Positions 15,529 to 24,705 are shown, counted from the stretch's first letter. The stretch is 64,000 nt of DNA from Bog-532 sp963833835 (GCA_963833835.1 CAWHZI010000014.1:248001-312000); one strand, 5' to 3'. The notes: generated by a model from the sequence alone, not told the origin. Program-made: numbers and translations.

Positions 15529-16665
15529 GTGACAGCTTCGGGTAGCAGGCCGATTCGCATCGGCGTCCAGCTCCAGCCCCAGCACGCCGACTACAAGCGG
15601 ATCCGTGCCGCCGCCGCGGAAGCGGAGGATCTCGGGGCCGACATCATCTTCAACTGGGATCACTTCTTCCCGCTGACCGGCGATCCGGTCGGCAAGAACT
15701 TCGAGTGCTGGACCATGCTCGGAGCCTGGGCTGAGTCGACCTCACGGGCCGAAATCGGCGCGCTGGTCTCGTGCAACAGCTACCGCAACCCTGAGCTGCT
15801 GGCCGACATGGCCCGCACCGTCGACCACATCAGCGACGGCCGGCTGATCCTCGCCATCGGTTCGGGCTGGTTCGAGAAGGACTACACCGAGTACGGCTAC
15901 GAGTTCGGCACCGCAGGTGGCCGCCTGGACGACCTGGCCGGGGCGCTGCCGCGGATCGAGGCCCGGCTGGGCCGGCTCAACCCGCCGCCCACCCGTAAGA
16001 TCCCGGTGCTCATCGGCGGCGGTGGCGAGAAGAAGACGCTGCGGCTCGTCGCCCAGCACGCCGACATCTGGCACACCTTCGGCGACCCCGCGGTGATCGA
16101 GCGCAAGAGCGGCATCCTGCGCCAGCATTGCGCCGACGTCGGCCGGGACCCGGCCGAGATCGAGATCTCGGTGGGGACGAACCAGCATCCGGACGAGGTC
16201 GGCCCGGCGCTGCGCGCGCTCGGCGTCTCGCTGTTCACGACCGAGTCCGGCGGCCCCGACTACGACCTGTCCCGGCTCCGCGACTGGATCGCCTGGCGGG
16301 ACGCCCAGAACCCTGACGGTCCCTCGCTCAGGCGACTGGAAATTAAGGTTCGCAGGCCTGAAAGACAGAAAGCGCTTTCAGTGGGAGCCTTGATGCTAGC
16401 CGTGGATTGCGCGGGACCATGTGGACGGGGAGCAGGCGCACGCCCGGCTGGAGAGATCCGGCGATCGCGTTGGATAGCTCTTGGGCCACCGTGCGGCCGA
16501 GTTCGCCCAGGTTCATATCAACTGAGCTCAGCGGCGGCCGGGAGTACATGGCCATTACGTCCCAGTTGTCGAAGCCCACCACGGCGACGTCGGCAGGGAC
16601 GCGGCGGCCGGACTCCCGGAGCTGGTCCAGAACCCCGCGGGCGACCAGGTCGTTGCCGGCGATGA
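15529..16665 (+). CDS. LLM class F420-dependent oxidoreductase with lost stop codon
   Basis: From GTG 15529 the protein begins MTASGSRPIRIGVQLQPQHA. Supporting motifs are FNWDHFFPLTGDP, SDGRLILAIGSGWFEKDY and KIPVLIGGGGEKKTLRL, all typical of F420-dependent LLM enzymes. The family ends soon after WIAWRDAQN, at about residue 261. Here the frame continues 115 codons into low-complexity residues antisense to the LacI gene. If one C were restored to the CCC run at 16311-16313 the protein would end AQNP with TGA at 16314-16316. I therefore believe the functional gene is 15529-16316 and the extension is an artefact of a one-base loss. Confidence 0.8.
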   Translation: MTASGSRPIRIGVQLQPQHADYKRIRAAAAEAEDLGADIIFNWDHFFPLTGDPVGKNFECWTMLGAWAESTSRAEIGALVSCNSYRNPELLADMARTVDHISDGRLILAIGSGWFEKDYTEYGYEFGTAGGRLDDLAGALPRIEARLGRLNPPPTRKIPVLIGGGGEKKTLRLVAQHADIWHTFGDPAVIERKSGILRQHCADVGRDPAEIEISVGTNQHPDEVGPALRALGVSLFTTESGGPDYDLSRLRDWIAWRDAQNPDGPSLRRLEIKVRRPERQKALSVGALMLAVDCAGPCGRGAGARPAGEIRRSRWIALGPPCGRVRPGSYQLSSAAAGSTWPLRPSCRSPPRRRRQGRGGRTPGAGPEPRGRPGRCRR

Positions 16666-17415
16666 TGGCATCGAGCGGCTGACCGGAGTCGAGCAGCATC
16701 TCGGTGCACTGACGGCCCCAGCTCTCGCTCCACTGGCCGAACAGGTGATCGCCACCTACCAGCTCGAGGCCGGCCTAGGCCAGCGCGTCGCGCGCGCCCT
16801 GCGAACGCTCCTGAGCTGCGGCGAAGCTCGGATCGCCATTGACCAGAGCGATGTGTCGGCGCCCACGTGACATCAGGTGATCAGCCGCGATGCGGCCGGA
16901 GTCATAGTTGTCCGGAGTGAACGAGGCGTCCCCCGGGTCGGACGACGGCTCGTACGCATAAACGATGGGAACCGGGCATTCTTGCGCGATGGGCGGCCGT
17001 GGGTTGGTGGTCGGCCCGAGCACGGCGATGCCGTCCACGCGCTTGGCCAGGAGCATGTTGATGTGATGCTGCTCTCTGATGGTGTCGCCTCGGGCGTCAC
17101 AGAGAATTACTGAAGTCTTACCCGCGCCGAAGGCGTCTTCGGCGCCCATCACGATCGGCAGCACGAATCGGCTGTCGAGGTTGTTAGTCAGCATGCCGAT
17201 GGTGCCGGTCCGGGCGGAGTTGAGGGCCTGCGCGAACGGGTTGGGTGTGAAGGACAGCTCGGCGGCAGCGCGAAGTACTTTCTGCGGGTCTCGGCCCGTA
17301 CCTGGCTCCGGTTGTTGAGGGCCTTGGACGCCGTGGCCAGGGACACCCCGGCGCGGCTGGCGACATCGCTCAAGGTCACGGTGTCGGCCGATTTCCTTCC
17401 CTTACCAGCAGTCAA
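16343..17415 (-). pseudogene. LacI-family sugar repressor, degraded
   Basis: The protein starts with a textbook LacI helix-turn-helix: TVTLSDVASRAGVSLATASKAL (about residues 12-33) and NNRSQV. The effector domain follows in a different frame (GMLTNNLDSRFVLPIVMGAE, then DAIIAGNDLVARGVLDQLRE and VAVVGFDNW). Lesion 1: one G missing at about 17276-17281 (AGAAAG where RKVLRAAAEL needs AGAAAGG). Lesion 2: an in-frame TAG at 16775-16777 in RDALA-stop-AGLEL, readily explained as CAG to TAG. Two independent defects of different kinds argue for a true pseudogene. It is divergent from the transporter whose promoter holds a LacI-type operator, so it was presumably the local repressor. Confidence 0.82.
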
Positions 17416-17522
17416 GCTCCCTCTCCCCCGTACGCGGGCGCCCCTCCCCTATGGCCCGGGACTGTCCCTGAACCACAGGTCACTCTCTTGACCGAATTCG
17501 AGCGGTAGTCGTAGTGTACGAA

Positions 17523-17540
17523 ACCGAAACTGGTTTCGGT
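17523..17540. promoter_or_regulatory. LacI-family operator
   Basis: ACCGAAAC-TG-GTTTCGGT is an 18-bp perfect dyad 48 bp before the binding-protein start (17588) and 108 bp before the LacI start (17415). The GAAAC/GTTTC arms are typical of LacI-family operators. It is intact although both the regulator and the transporter are broken. Confidence 0.75.
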
Positions 17541-17587
17541 ACTTTCGGTCCGTCTCGCAAGTCGCATTCCAGAGAGGGTGTGCTCCG

Positions 17588-18843
17588 GTGTTCACAACGA
17601 AGTATTCACGCGGCCTTGCTGTGCTCCTCACGGTAGGCCTGGCCGGAGCCGGGTTGGCTGGCTGCTCCCACGGGGGCACTGCCTCCGCCACCAGCGCCTC
17701 CGGATCCAAGGTCTACACGCTGTGGGATCCGTACACGCAGTACAACGCCTCGTCTGACTGGGTGAAGTTGGTCACCCAGTGCGGGAACAGGCCGGCGTCA
17801 CGCTGAAGCGATCCGCCTTCAACACGGCTAATCTCACCAACCAGGCTCTGCTGGCCGGGCAGCAGAAGAACGCACCAGACCTGCTGCTGATCGACAACCC
17901 TGAGGTCTCCACGCTGGCCAGCTCAAGCATGCTCACGACGACCGCGACCATCGGCATCGATACGTCGAAGGACCAGTCGAACCAGCTCAGCGCGGGCGTG
18001 GTCAACGGCAAGACCTACGGGGTGCCGATCGGGGCCAACACCCTGGCGCTGTTCTACAACAAGACCGTGCTGAGCCACGCGGGCGTCAATCCCGCGTCGA
18101 TCACCAACTGGGCGACCCTGACTAGCGCTCTGGCCAAGGTCAAGGCGTCGGGCAAGACGGGGATCACGTAATCGGCCGTGGGCACGGAAGAGGGATCCTT
18201 CACCTTCCTTCCGTGGTTCTGGGGCGCTAAAGCCAACCTGCTCAACCTCGACTGCTCCGGCGGTGTCGCGGCCCTGAGCCTGCTGACCAACTGGGTCAAG
18301 GACGGCTACGCCCCGAACTCGGTGCTCAACGACACCCAGACCGTGGCCTGGCAGAACTTCGCCACCGGTAACTACGGGTTCACCGAGAACAACACCTCGT
18401 ACCAGAACGCGGCAGCGAGTTCAGGGCTCGACTACGGCATCATGTCGATCCCCGGCCTGAATGGGGGCGTCGCGCCCGCGCCGACCGGAGGCGAGTTCCT
18501 GACTCTGCCGGTGCAGAAGGACACGTCGCGCTACGCAGTGTCGAAGAAGATCGCCGGGTGCCTGACCGACACCTCGAACCTGGTCCGGACCGACACCGCG
18601 CTGAGCTACATCGCCCCAACCTTGGCCGCCCAGCAGATCCAGGTGCAGAAGAACCCGCTGCTGAAGATCTGGGTCACCGCGGTCAATGACGCCAAGAGCC
18701 GTACCGGCGACAACCTGGGTACCAAGTACCCGAAGATCTCGCAGCCGATGTGGACGGCATACCAGGCGGCGCTGAGCGGTTCCTCGTCACCTTCGGCGGC
18801 GCTGAAGAACGCCCAGCAGCAGGCGGCCTCGGCGACCAAATGA
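17588..18843 (+). pseudogene. sugar ABC transporter substrate-binding lipoprotein, degraded
   Basis: Start GTG 17588. A lipoprotein signal peptide with lipobox LAGC (residues about 23-26) is followed by Ser/Ala/Thr and KVYTLWDPYTQYNASSDW, typical of family 1 extracellular solute-binding proteins. Lesion 1: a missing G at about 17781-17785 (LVTQCG then EQAGVTLKRSAFNT in a new frame). Lesion 2: an in-frame TAA at 18169-18171 between GKTGIT and SAVGTEEGSFTFLPWFWG. The frame then runs to 18843. The reconstructed protein is about 418 aa, a normal length. It would deliver sugar to the two permeases downstream. No ATPase gene is present, as is usual where MsiK is shared. Confidence 0.82.
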
Positions 18844-19804
18844 GCCGAACGCAGATGATCGGGGCGCCCTCCGGGCCTGCGGAACTGGCTGCGGCCAGAA
18901 GCGGGCGGGCCCGGAGGCGACGGCCCCGGCTGGATCAGCTGGCAGCGTGGGGCTTTCTGACGCCGGTGGTCATCTTCCTGATCGCGTTCTACGCCTTCCC
19001 GATGGCGCGGAACATCGAGCTGAGCATCCGGAACTACACGGTCGCCAACTTCGTCCAGGGGAGCGCCCCGTTCGTAGGATTCGCCAACTACGCTTCCGTC
19101 TTCCACAACGGCACGTTTGTGCTGGCGCTGGAACACACCGCGGTGTTCACGCTGGTCTCGATCCTTTTCCAGTTCGGGATCGGGCTCGCCCTGGCTATGT
19201 TCTTCTACTACCACTTCCCGCTGTCGGGCGTGATCCGGGCCCTGTTCCTGCTGCCGTGGCTGCTCCCGCTCATCGTGTCGGCGTCGGTATGGGCGTGGAT
19301 GATGGACAGCAGCTCCGGAGTGATCAACGCCGCTTGTCGGCCATCGGACTCGCGCCGGTCCACTGGCTGACCTCGCCCGGCTGGGCGCTGGCCTCGGTGA
19401 CGATCGCCAATGTCTGGCTCGGGGTGCCCTTCAACCTGGTCATCTTGTACAGCGGGCTGCAGAACATTCCGCTCGAACTCCACGAGGCAGCCGCGCTGGA
19501 CGGCGCAAGTGGCTGGCGAACGTTCTGGAGCGTGACCTTTCCCCTGCTCAGGCAGGTTTCAGCCATCACCCTGCTGCTGGGTTTCATCTATACGCTCAAG
19601 GTGATCGACGTCGTCTGGATCATGACCAGGGGTGGTCCGGCGGACGCCTCGACCACGCTGGCCACCTGGTCCTACCAGCTCGGGTTCGGCACGGCGCTGC
19701 CGCAATTCAGCACGGGCGCCGCCGTCGGCAACGTGCTCATCGTAATCGCGCTGGTCTTCGGGCTGATTTACATCCGCACCCAGCGCGGGTTGAGGGCGCA
19801 ATGA
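18840..19804 (+). pseudogene. sugar ABC transporter permease 1, frameshifted
   Basis: The start ATG 18840 overlaps the binding-protein stop by 4 bases. A cytoplasmic Arg-rich N-terminus leads into membrane helices (FLTPVVIFLIAFYAFPMARN). The binding-protein-dependent permease EAA motif reads ELHEAAALDGASGWRTFWSV. The frame changes at about 19330: SSGVINA is followed after one missing base by LSAIGLAPVHW. Apart from this single lesion the reconstructed protein is complete, about 321 aa with six membrane helices (MalF/UgpA class). Confidence 0.82.
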
Positions 19805-20617
19805 GAGCGCGGCGCGGGCGGCTAAAGACTGTCATCGGCATCGTGCTGATCGTCCTGATGCTGTTCCCGCTGTACTGGATGATCAACGTGTCCCTGACCC
19901 CCACGGCGGACCTGCGGAAGAACCCGCCGAACCTGTTCCCGGTGCCGGCCTTGTTCGAGGGCTACGCACCGTCCTGCACAACCAGCTGCCGTTCCTCGGC
20001 ACAAGCCTGGGGGTAGCGATCGCAACGGTCATTCTGACTGTCGTGATCTCGGCCCCAGCGGGTTACTCGCTGGCCAAGCTCCAGCCCCGGGGCGGATCGG
20101 TGCTGACCTTTGTGCTGCTGGTGGCGCAGATGGTGCCCGCCATCATCATCGCGATGGGTTTCTACGCCATCTTCCTGACCTCGGTGTGCTCAACACCGTG
20201 CCCGGGCTGGTGGTAGCGGACGCCACGATCTCGGTGCCGTTCGGCGTCCTGATCTTCGCGGCGTTCATGTCGGGAATCCCGGACGAGCTCATGCAGGCGT
20301 CCAAGATCGACGGGGCCGGCACCTTCCGCACATTCAGATCGATCGTGCTGCCGATCAGCCGGAACGCGATCGTGACGGTGTCCCTGTTCGCATTCCTGTG
20401 GTCATGGTCCGACTTTGTGTTCGCCTCGACCGTCGATGGTGAAGGCTCGGCCCAGCCGATCACCCTCGGCATCTACCAGTACATCGGCAGCAACCTGCAG
20501 GACTGGAACGCGATCATGGCCACCGCGGTCGTCGCTTCGATCCCGGCCGCCGCGCTGCTGGTCGTGGCGCAACGCTACGTGGCCGCCGGGCTGACCTCCG
20601 GTGCGATCAAAGACTGA
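19801..20617 (+). pseudogene. sugar ABC transporter permease 2, frameshifted twice
   Basis: Starts in an ATGA overlap with permease 1. The N-terminal helix VIGIVLIVLMLFPLYWMINV and LFEGY are in frame 1; after one missing base near 19965, TVLHNQLPFLGTSLGVAIAT is in frame 2; after another near 20185 (ACCTC where ACCCTC is expected), LGVLNTVPGLVVADATISVP is in frame 3 to the end. The EAA motif is ELMQASKIDGAGTFRTFRSI. This is the MalG/UgpE class. Both lesions are single-base losses in runs. Confidence 0.82.
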
Positions 20618-20658
20618 ACGACCACACCATCCGAGTAATCCGAGCAGAAGGATCACAC

Positions 20659-21639
20659 GTGACGCATTTGAGCGCGTTGTTCATCGGGGGAAACGGCGTC
20701 ATCAGCTCGGCCTGCAGCCGACTGGCCGTGGAGCGGGGAATCGACGTGACGTTGCTCAATCGCGGCCGGAGCACCACCCGGCCGCCCATCGACGGCACGA
20801 AGTCACTGATCGCCGATGCGGGCGACGCGGACGCCATGGGCGCGGCCATTGGCTCGCGGGAGTTCGACGTAGTGGTCAATTTCCAGGTGTTCACCGCTGA
20901 GCGAGCCGCGCACGACATCGACCTGTTTTCCGGCCGGACCGGCCAGTACGTGTTCATCAGTACCGCGGCCGGCGATCAGAAGCCGGTCAAGCGCATCCCG
21001 ATCACCGAATCGACACCCCTGTGCAATCCGTTCTCGCCCTACGCCCAGAACAAGATCGCGAGCGAATTGGCCTTCGGCGAGGCCTACCGGACTGCGGGCT
21101 TCCCGGTGACGATCGTCCGGCCGTCACACACCTATGACCCGACCTTGATCCCTCTCGATGGCGGCTGGACGGTCATCGACCGGATGCGGCGCGGCCGCAA
21201 GACCGTGATCCACGGCGACGGAACGTCGATGTGGACGCTGACGCACCAGCAGGACTTCGCGCGTGCCTTCGTGGGCCTCCTTGGCAACCCCCAGACCGTG
21301 GGCGACAGCGTGCACATCACCTCGGATGAGGCCATGACCTGGGACGCGATCGCCCATTGCCTAGCCCGCGCGGCCGGCGCGGTGGCCGATATCGTGCACG
21401 TGGCCTCGGCGCAGGTGGTGCGAGAAATCCCGGCGTGGGAGGGGCCGATCATCGGTGACAAGTCCTACTCACTGGTCTTCGACAACGCCAAGATCAGGCA
21501 GCTCGTCCCCGGCTGGGCCGCGACGATCCCATTCTGGCGGGGCGCCCAGGAGATCGTGGACTGGTACGACGCGCATCCCGAGCGCCAGATCGTCGACCCG
21601 CAAATCGACAAGGCTCTCGACCGGCTCGCGGCGGCCTGA
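20659..21639 (+). CDS. SDR-family NAD-dependent epimerase/reductase
   Basis: 326 aa, intact, unlike the transporter genes just upstream. Atypical nucleotide-binding motif FIGGNGVISSACSRLA at residues 8-23. YAQNK supplies the YxxxK catalytic pair and VFISTAA the serine region. The extended-SDR C-terminal part includes SLVFDNAKIRQLVPGW. Likely acts on a nucleotide sugar or sugar substrate; its position after a sugar transporter suggests sugar catabolism, though this is inference. AGAAGGA lies 8 bases before GTG 20659. It survives alone from what looks like a sugar-utilisation operon. Confidence 0.82.
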   Translation: MTHLSALFIGGNGVISSACSRLAVERGIDVTLLNRGRSTTRPPIDGTKSLIADAGDADAMGAAIGSREFDVVVNFQVFTAERAAHDIDLFSGRTGQYVFISTAAGDQKPVKRIPITESTPLCNPFSPYAQNKIASELAFGEAYRTAGFPVTIVRPSHTYDPTLIPLDGGWTVIDRMRRGRKTVIHGDGTSMWTLTHQQDFARAFVGLLGNPQTVGDSVHITSDEAMTWDAIAHCLARAAGAVADIVHVASAQVVREIPAWEGPIIGDKSYSLVFDNAKIRQLVPGWAATIPFWRGAQEIVDWYDAHPERQIVDPQIDKALDRLAAA

Positions 21640-21690
21640 CCGGTTGGGATCGGAGGCACGGGCGGGGCCAGCGCCACGGCGTCGAGCTGG

Positions 21691-22932
21691 TCAGGAGTCG
21701 GTGGTTGAGGTCAGGGACGGCTGGCCGCGGCCGAGGAAGAAGATGCCGGGGAAGCCAGCAGTCTGGAACCCGGCGTTCGGGTTGCTGGTCAGCCGGGACG
21801 CCGCGATCTGCAGGGTGCCGGTGCGGTCGTTGCTGACGTAGAACACCGCGCCGCCGCCTTCGCGGGCGCTGTTGCCGGAGATGACGGAGCCGTCGATGGT
21901 GAGGGTGTAGGTGTCGCCGTCGTTGTAGATCGCGCCGCCGCTGCCGCCGCCGGGGGTGCCGGACTTGGCCGGGTTCGCCCCGTCGCCGATGGCCTGGTTG
22001 CCGGTCATGATGTCGTTGAGCACGGTCCAGGAGACGCCGATGCTGCTCAGCGCCCCGCCGTTGGAGCACACCCCGCCGGTGAAGGTGCTGCTCACCACGT
22101 ATACCGGCTGGTTCTGGTACTGGCTCAGGGCCCGGATCGCGGCCCCGCCGAGATCGGGGCCGGAGGAGTCACAGCGGTTGCCGGTGAACTTGGAGTTGAT
22201 CACCGTGAGCTGGCCGCCCCGGTCGAAGATTGCGCCCCCGCCGCCGCCATCGTAGGTCTGGCCGGTGGAGTTGCCGTTGGCCAAGGTCAGGTTCTGCACG
22301 ACCAAATGCGGAGTGACCTGGTCCTGGCAGTGGGAGGTGGACCAGGTCTGGGCCGGGTCGCAGGTGTCCTGGTACAGGATGCGCCGGGCACCGGCGCCGC
22401 TCAGGGTGACCTTGCCTCCGCCGTCGAGGACCACTTCGGCACTCGTGTTGCGGACCTTGGCCGTGGCCGTCATGACAATGGTCATCGGTTTGGGGCCGCA
22501 GGAGAACGTGATCACCCCGCCCGCCGCGACGGCGGCCACCACGGCCGAGGACGTGCACCCGGCCGGACTTCCGTCACCGATGACGTGATCGGGATGGGCC
22601 GTGCTGACCGCCTGGCCGGCCGCCGGGACCGCGGCGATCCCGGTCCCGTAGCTGACGGACGACGGCGACGTGGGGCCGGGCACCGCCGCCGAGGCGGTCG
22701 TCCTCGGCACGTGAGCGAGGTGCGCGGCGCCGACGTTCTGTGGATCCAAGGCCACTGCATCCTCGGACGGGTGGCCGGACGACGGGGTCGGGCTGGCCGC
22801 GGTGGTTCGCCCAGAACCGGTGGCCGGTGGGGCCGATGAGCCCGAGGCGGCGCATGCGGTCACCGCGAATGCCGAGACCACGGTAAGGGCCAGCGCCGTG
22901 GCCGTCCTTCTGAGCCGCACGGTGTTCGACAA
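21691..22932 (-). CDS. beta-helix lipoprotein
   Basis: 413 aa. Signal peptide with lipobox VTAC (cysteine near residue 27), then a long Ser/Pro/Thr-rich linker (to about residue 110). A right-handed parallel beta-helix follows: repeated rungs such as VVQNLTLANGNS, LTVINSKFTGNRCD, YVVSSTFTGGVCSNGGALS and LTIDGSVISGNSAREGGGAV, each with the NG/GNxA turn pattern of pectate-lyase-like and polymorphic outer-membrane repeat proteins. Surface-anchored; may bind or cleave polysaccharide, but no catalytic residues can be assigned. It is convergent with the epimerase gene. Confidence 0.75.
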   Translation of the reverse strand: MSNTVRLRRTATALALTVVSAFAVTACAASGSSAPPATGSGRTTAASPTPSSGHPSEDAVALDPQNVGAAHLAHVPRTTASAAVPGPTSPSSVSYGTGIAAVPAAGQAVSTAHPDHVIGDGSPAGCTSSAVVAAVAAGGVITFSCGPKPMTIVMTATAKVRNTSAEVVLDGGGKVTLSGAGARRILYQDTCDPAQTWSTSHCQDQVTPHLVVQNLTLANGNSTGQTYDGGGGGAIFDRGGQLTVINSKFTGNRCDSSGPDLGGAAIRALSQYQNQPVYVVSSTFTGGVCSNGGALSSIGVSWTVLNDIMTGNQAIGDGANPAKSGTPGGGSGGAIYNDGDTYTLTIDGSVISGNSAREGGGAVFYVSNDRTGTLQIAASRLTSNPNAGFQTAGFPGIFFLGRGQPSLTSTTDS

Positions 22933-23084
22933 TAGCCAGTTATGGCTGGATGAGGGCGGTTTTATGGCTAAGTCGGATCGGTTTTACGGCTTAGTCAGGG
23001 CCGTTTTGCGGACTGAGAACGTCGGCGGGTGCCGCTATCGTCGGTCGCCATGGGAACTGACGGTGCCGTCGGGGTCGCGCGGCG

Positions 23085-23723
23085 GTGATCGCGCAGGTGG
23101 CGGGGATCCTCTGTGCCTGGGCGCGGGACACGCTCCGGGTGGCGGTCGACGGGATCACCTCGTCCGGCAAGACGACCTTCGCCAGCGAGATCGCCGAGGC
23201 GGTGAGCGCGCGGGGGCGGCCGGTCGCCCGGGTGTCGATGGACGGTTACCACCACCGGCGCGCCCACCGGCACCGGCAGGGGCGCCTGTCCGCGGACGGC
23301 TACTACGAGGACGCCTACGACCTGGACCGGGCCGCCGTGAGCTCCTCCAGCGCTCGGACCCGGGGGGACCGGCGCTACCGGGACCGGATCATCGACCTGG
23401 CCACCGACGAGCCGGCCGACAGCTGGGCCGAGGCCGCGCCGGAAATGGTCCTGGTGGTAGACGGGAGCTTCCTGCAGCGGGCGGAGCTGCGCGACCACTG
23501 GGACGAGGTGATCGATCTCGATGTCGCCTTCGAGGTCGCGCTGGCCCGCGGCGTGGCCCGCGATGCCGCGGCGTTGGGCGGGCGCGACGCCGCCACCGAG
23601 CATTCACCCGGCGCTATCACGCAGCCGGCATCGCTACCTGGCCGAGGTCGATCCGCGCCGCCGGGCCAGCATCGTCGTCGACAACAACGATCTCGATCGT
23701 CCCGGCTGCGGCCCGAGCCGTAG
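23085..23723 (+). CDS. uridine kinase-like P-loop protein with scrambled C-terminus
   Basis: P-loop GITSSGKTTFA (about residues 22-32) and the block SADGYYEDAYD, followed by DRRYRDRIIDLATDEP and VLVVDGSFLQRAEL, match the uridine kinase-like phosphotransferase family. The frame stays open but the last ~45 codons are wrong for the family. Three single-C losses (23596-23597, 23629, 23701-23703) successively shift AFTRRYHAAG, then HRYLAEVDPRRRASIVVDNNDLDRP, then RLRPEP into three frames; their net effect is -3, so the stop at 23721 is the native one. A further missing base near 23080 may hide an earlier ATG start at 23050 (MGTDGAVGVARR). Probable sequence errors or a decayed gene. Confidence 0.72.
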   Translation: MIAQVAGILCAWARDTLRVAVDGITSSGKTTFASEIAEAVSARGRPVARVSMDGYHHRRAHRHRQGRLSADGYYEDAYDLDRAAVSSSSARTRGDRRYRDRIIDLATDEPADSWAEAAPEMVLVVDGSFLQRAELRDHWDEVIDLDVAFEVALARGVARDAAALGGRDAATEHSPGAITQPASLPGRGRSAPPGQHRRRQQRSRSSRLRPEP

Positions 23724-23773
23724 CGGGGACGGGCGGGAGGGGGTGGGCCCGGGGTGGGCGGGGACGGGAACGA

Positions 23774-23791
23774 GGGGGGGGGTGGGGGGGG
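23774..23791. repeat. G9-T-G8 homopolymer tract
   Basis: Nine G, one T and eight G lie in the short gap between the kinase-like gene and the convergent membrane-protein gene, within a longer stretch of G-runs from about 23725. It is capable of G-quadruplex formation and prone to slippage or miscalling. Confidence 0.7.
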
Positions 23792-23794
23792 TAG

Positions 23795-24265
23795 TCAGGG
23801 CGTGCGCATGCCGGGGATGGTGGGGCGGGCGTGAGCGGGGGGCTGGCTGGCCAGGATGGCGCGTAGCTCGCCGGTGGCGCTGTCGGGGTAGCGCTCGAGG
23901 ATCAACTCCAGATCCAGGCGATCGGACGCGGTGGAGTAGGCGGCCAGCTCGCGGCGTAGGCGGGCCTGGCGGAGGCGGCTCTCGCGGGACTCACCGGGCA
24001 GCAACGGCGAGTACAGGAGGAACAGCAAGCCGGGGAGGAGCATGACGTCGCCGGGGACGTTGCGCAGGATGAGGGCGGTGCTGACGAGTCCCACGCCGAT
24101 CACGGCGGATCGCCAGCGGAGGTTCCCGGCCAGCCGCGTCAGGCCCAGAACGGCCAGGAGCACACCGGTCCAGATGGCCTGGCGCAGATGCCCGGGGCGG
24201 CGAGCAGGCAGGCCGAACAGGGCTGGGTCCGTGGACGAACTCCACACCACGCGGCGTTTTCGCAT
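23795..24265 (-). CDS. small membrane protein, unknown function
   Basis: 156 aa. A basic N-terminus is followed by two or three hydrophobic segments (AIWTGVLLAVLGLTRLAGNL, AVIGVGLVSTALILRNV, MLLPGLLFLLYSPLL). The cytoplasmic C-terminus is charged (ESRLRQARLRRELAAYS), ending in a segment with DLELILERYPDSATGELR. I do not recognise the family with confidence. It stands alone, convergent with the kinase-like gene. Confidence 0.68.
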   Translation of the reverse strand: MRKRRVVWSSSTDPALFGLPARRPGHLRQAIWTGVLLAVLGLTRLAGNLRWRSAVIGVGLVSTALILRNVPGDVMLLPGLLFLLYSPLLPGESRESRLRQARLRRELAAYSTASDRLDLELILERYPDSATGELRAILASQPPAHARPTIPGMRTP

Positions 24266-24417
24266 CGCAGCCTCCGGCGGCCGGGCCCGTATTCTGCGTG
24301 GTTTTCATCGTACGCCGCGCGCGCCGATTTGACCGGGGCGTGACGTCGCGGAATGTTTGGACGCTGATCACTAGAGATAGGAGAGGCCAGGTTGACCTGG
24401 TTGGTCAGGAGGTGCAC

Positions 24418-24696
24418 GTGGTGACAGGAAATGTGCTGGACAGGGGCCACGCGGCTCAGGTGGCCGAGCGGCTCGAGCATGACAACCCGGACTGGGTGGT
24501 CATGTACGGCTCTTACAGCCGGGAGTTCGTGGCGTTCCCGGTGTACCCGGACGCCCCGGACAACAGCTACTGCAGCGCCAAGGACCCGGCGGCGCTGGAC
24601 GGTCACATCCGCGAGACGGAACGGCGCCACGGGCACCTCAGGTTAATCCGGTCGCGTCGCCGCTCGGGCGTTCGGCCGGCCGGGCGGACCGCGTAA
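24418..24696 (+). CDS. hypothetical protein, 92 aa
   Basis: Start GTG 24418 is chosen because AGGAGG sits 5 bases upstream; a neighbouring GTG at 24421 is equally possible. The N-terminal 70 residues look structured (AQVAERLEHDNPDWVVMYGSYS and REFVAFPVYP), while the tail is basic. PDWVVMYG-YSR-FVAFP resembles small conserved actinobacterial proteins of unknown function. It is 9 bases upstream of the alpha/beta hydrolase gene and probably co-transcribed. Confidence 0.62.
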   Translation: MVTGNVLDRGHAAQVAERLEHDNPDWVVMYGSYSREFVAFPVYPDAPDNSYCSAKDPAALDGHIRETERRHGHLRLIRSRRRSGVRPAGRTA

Positions 24697-24705
24697 GGTT
24701 CCCGT

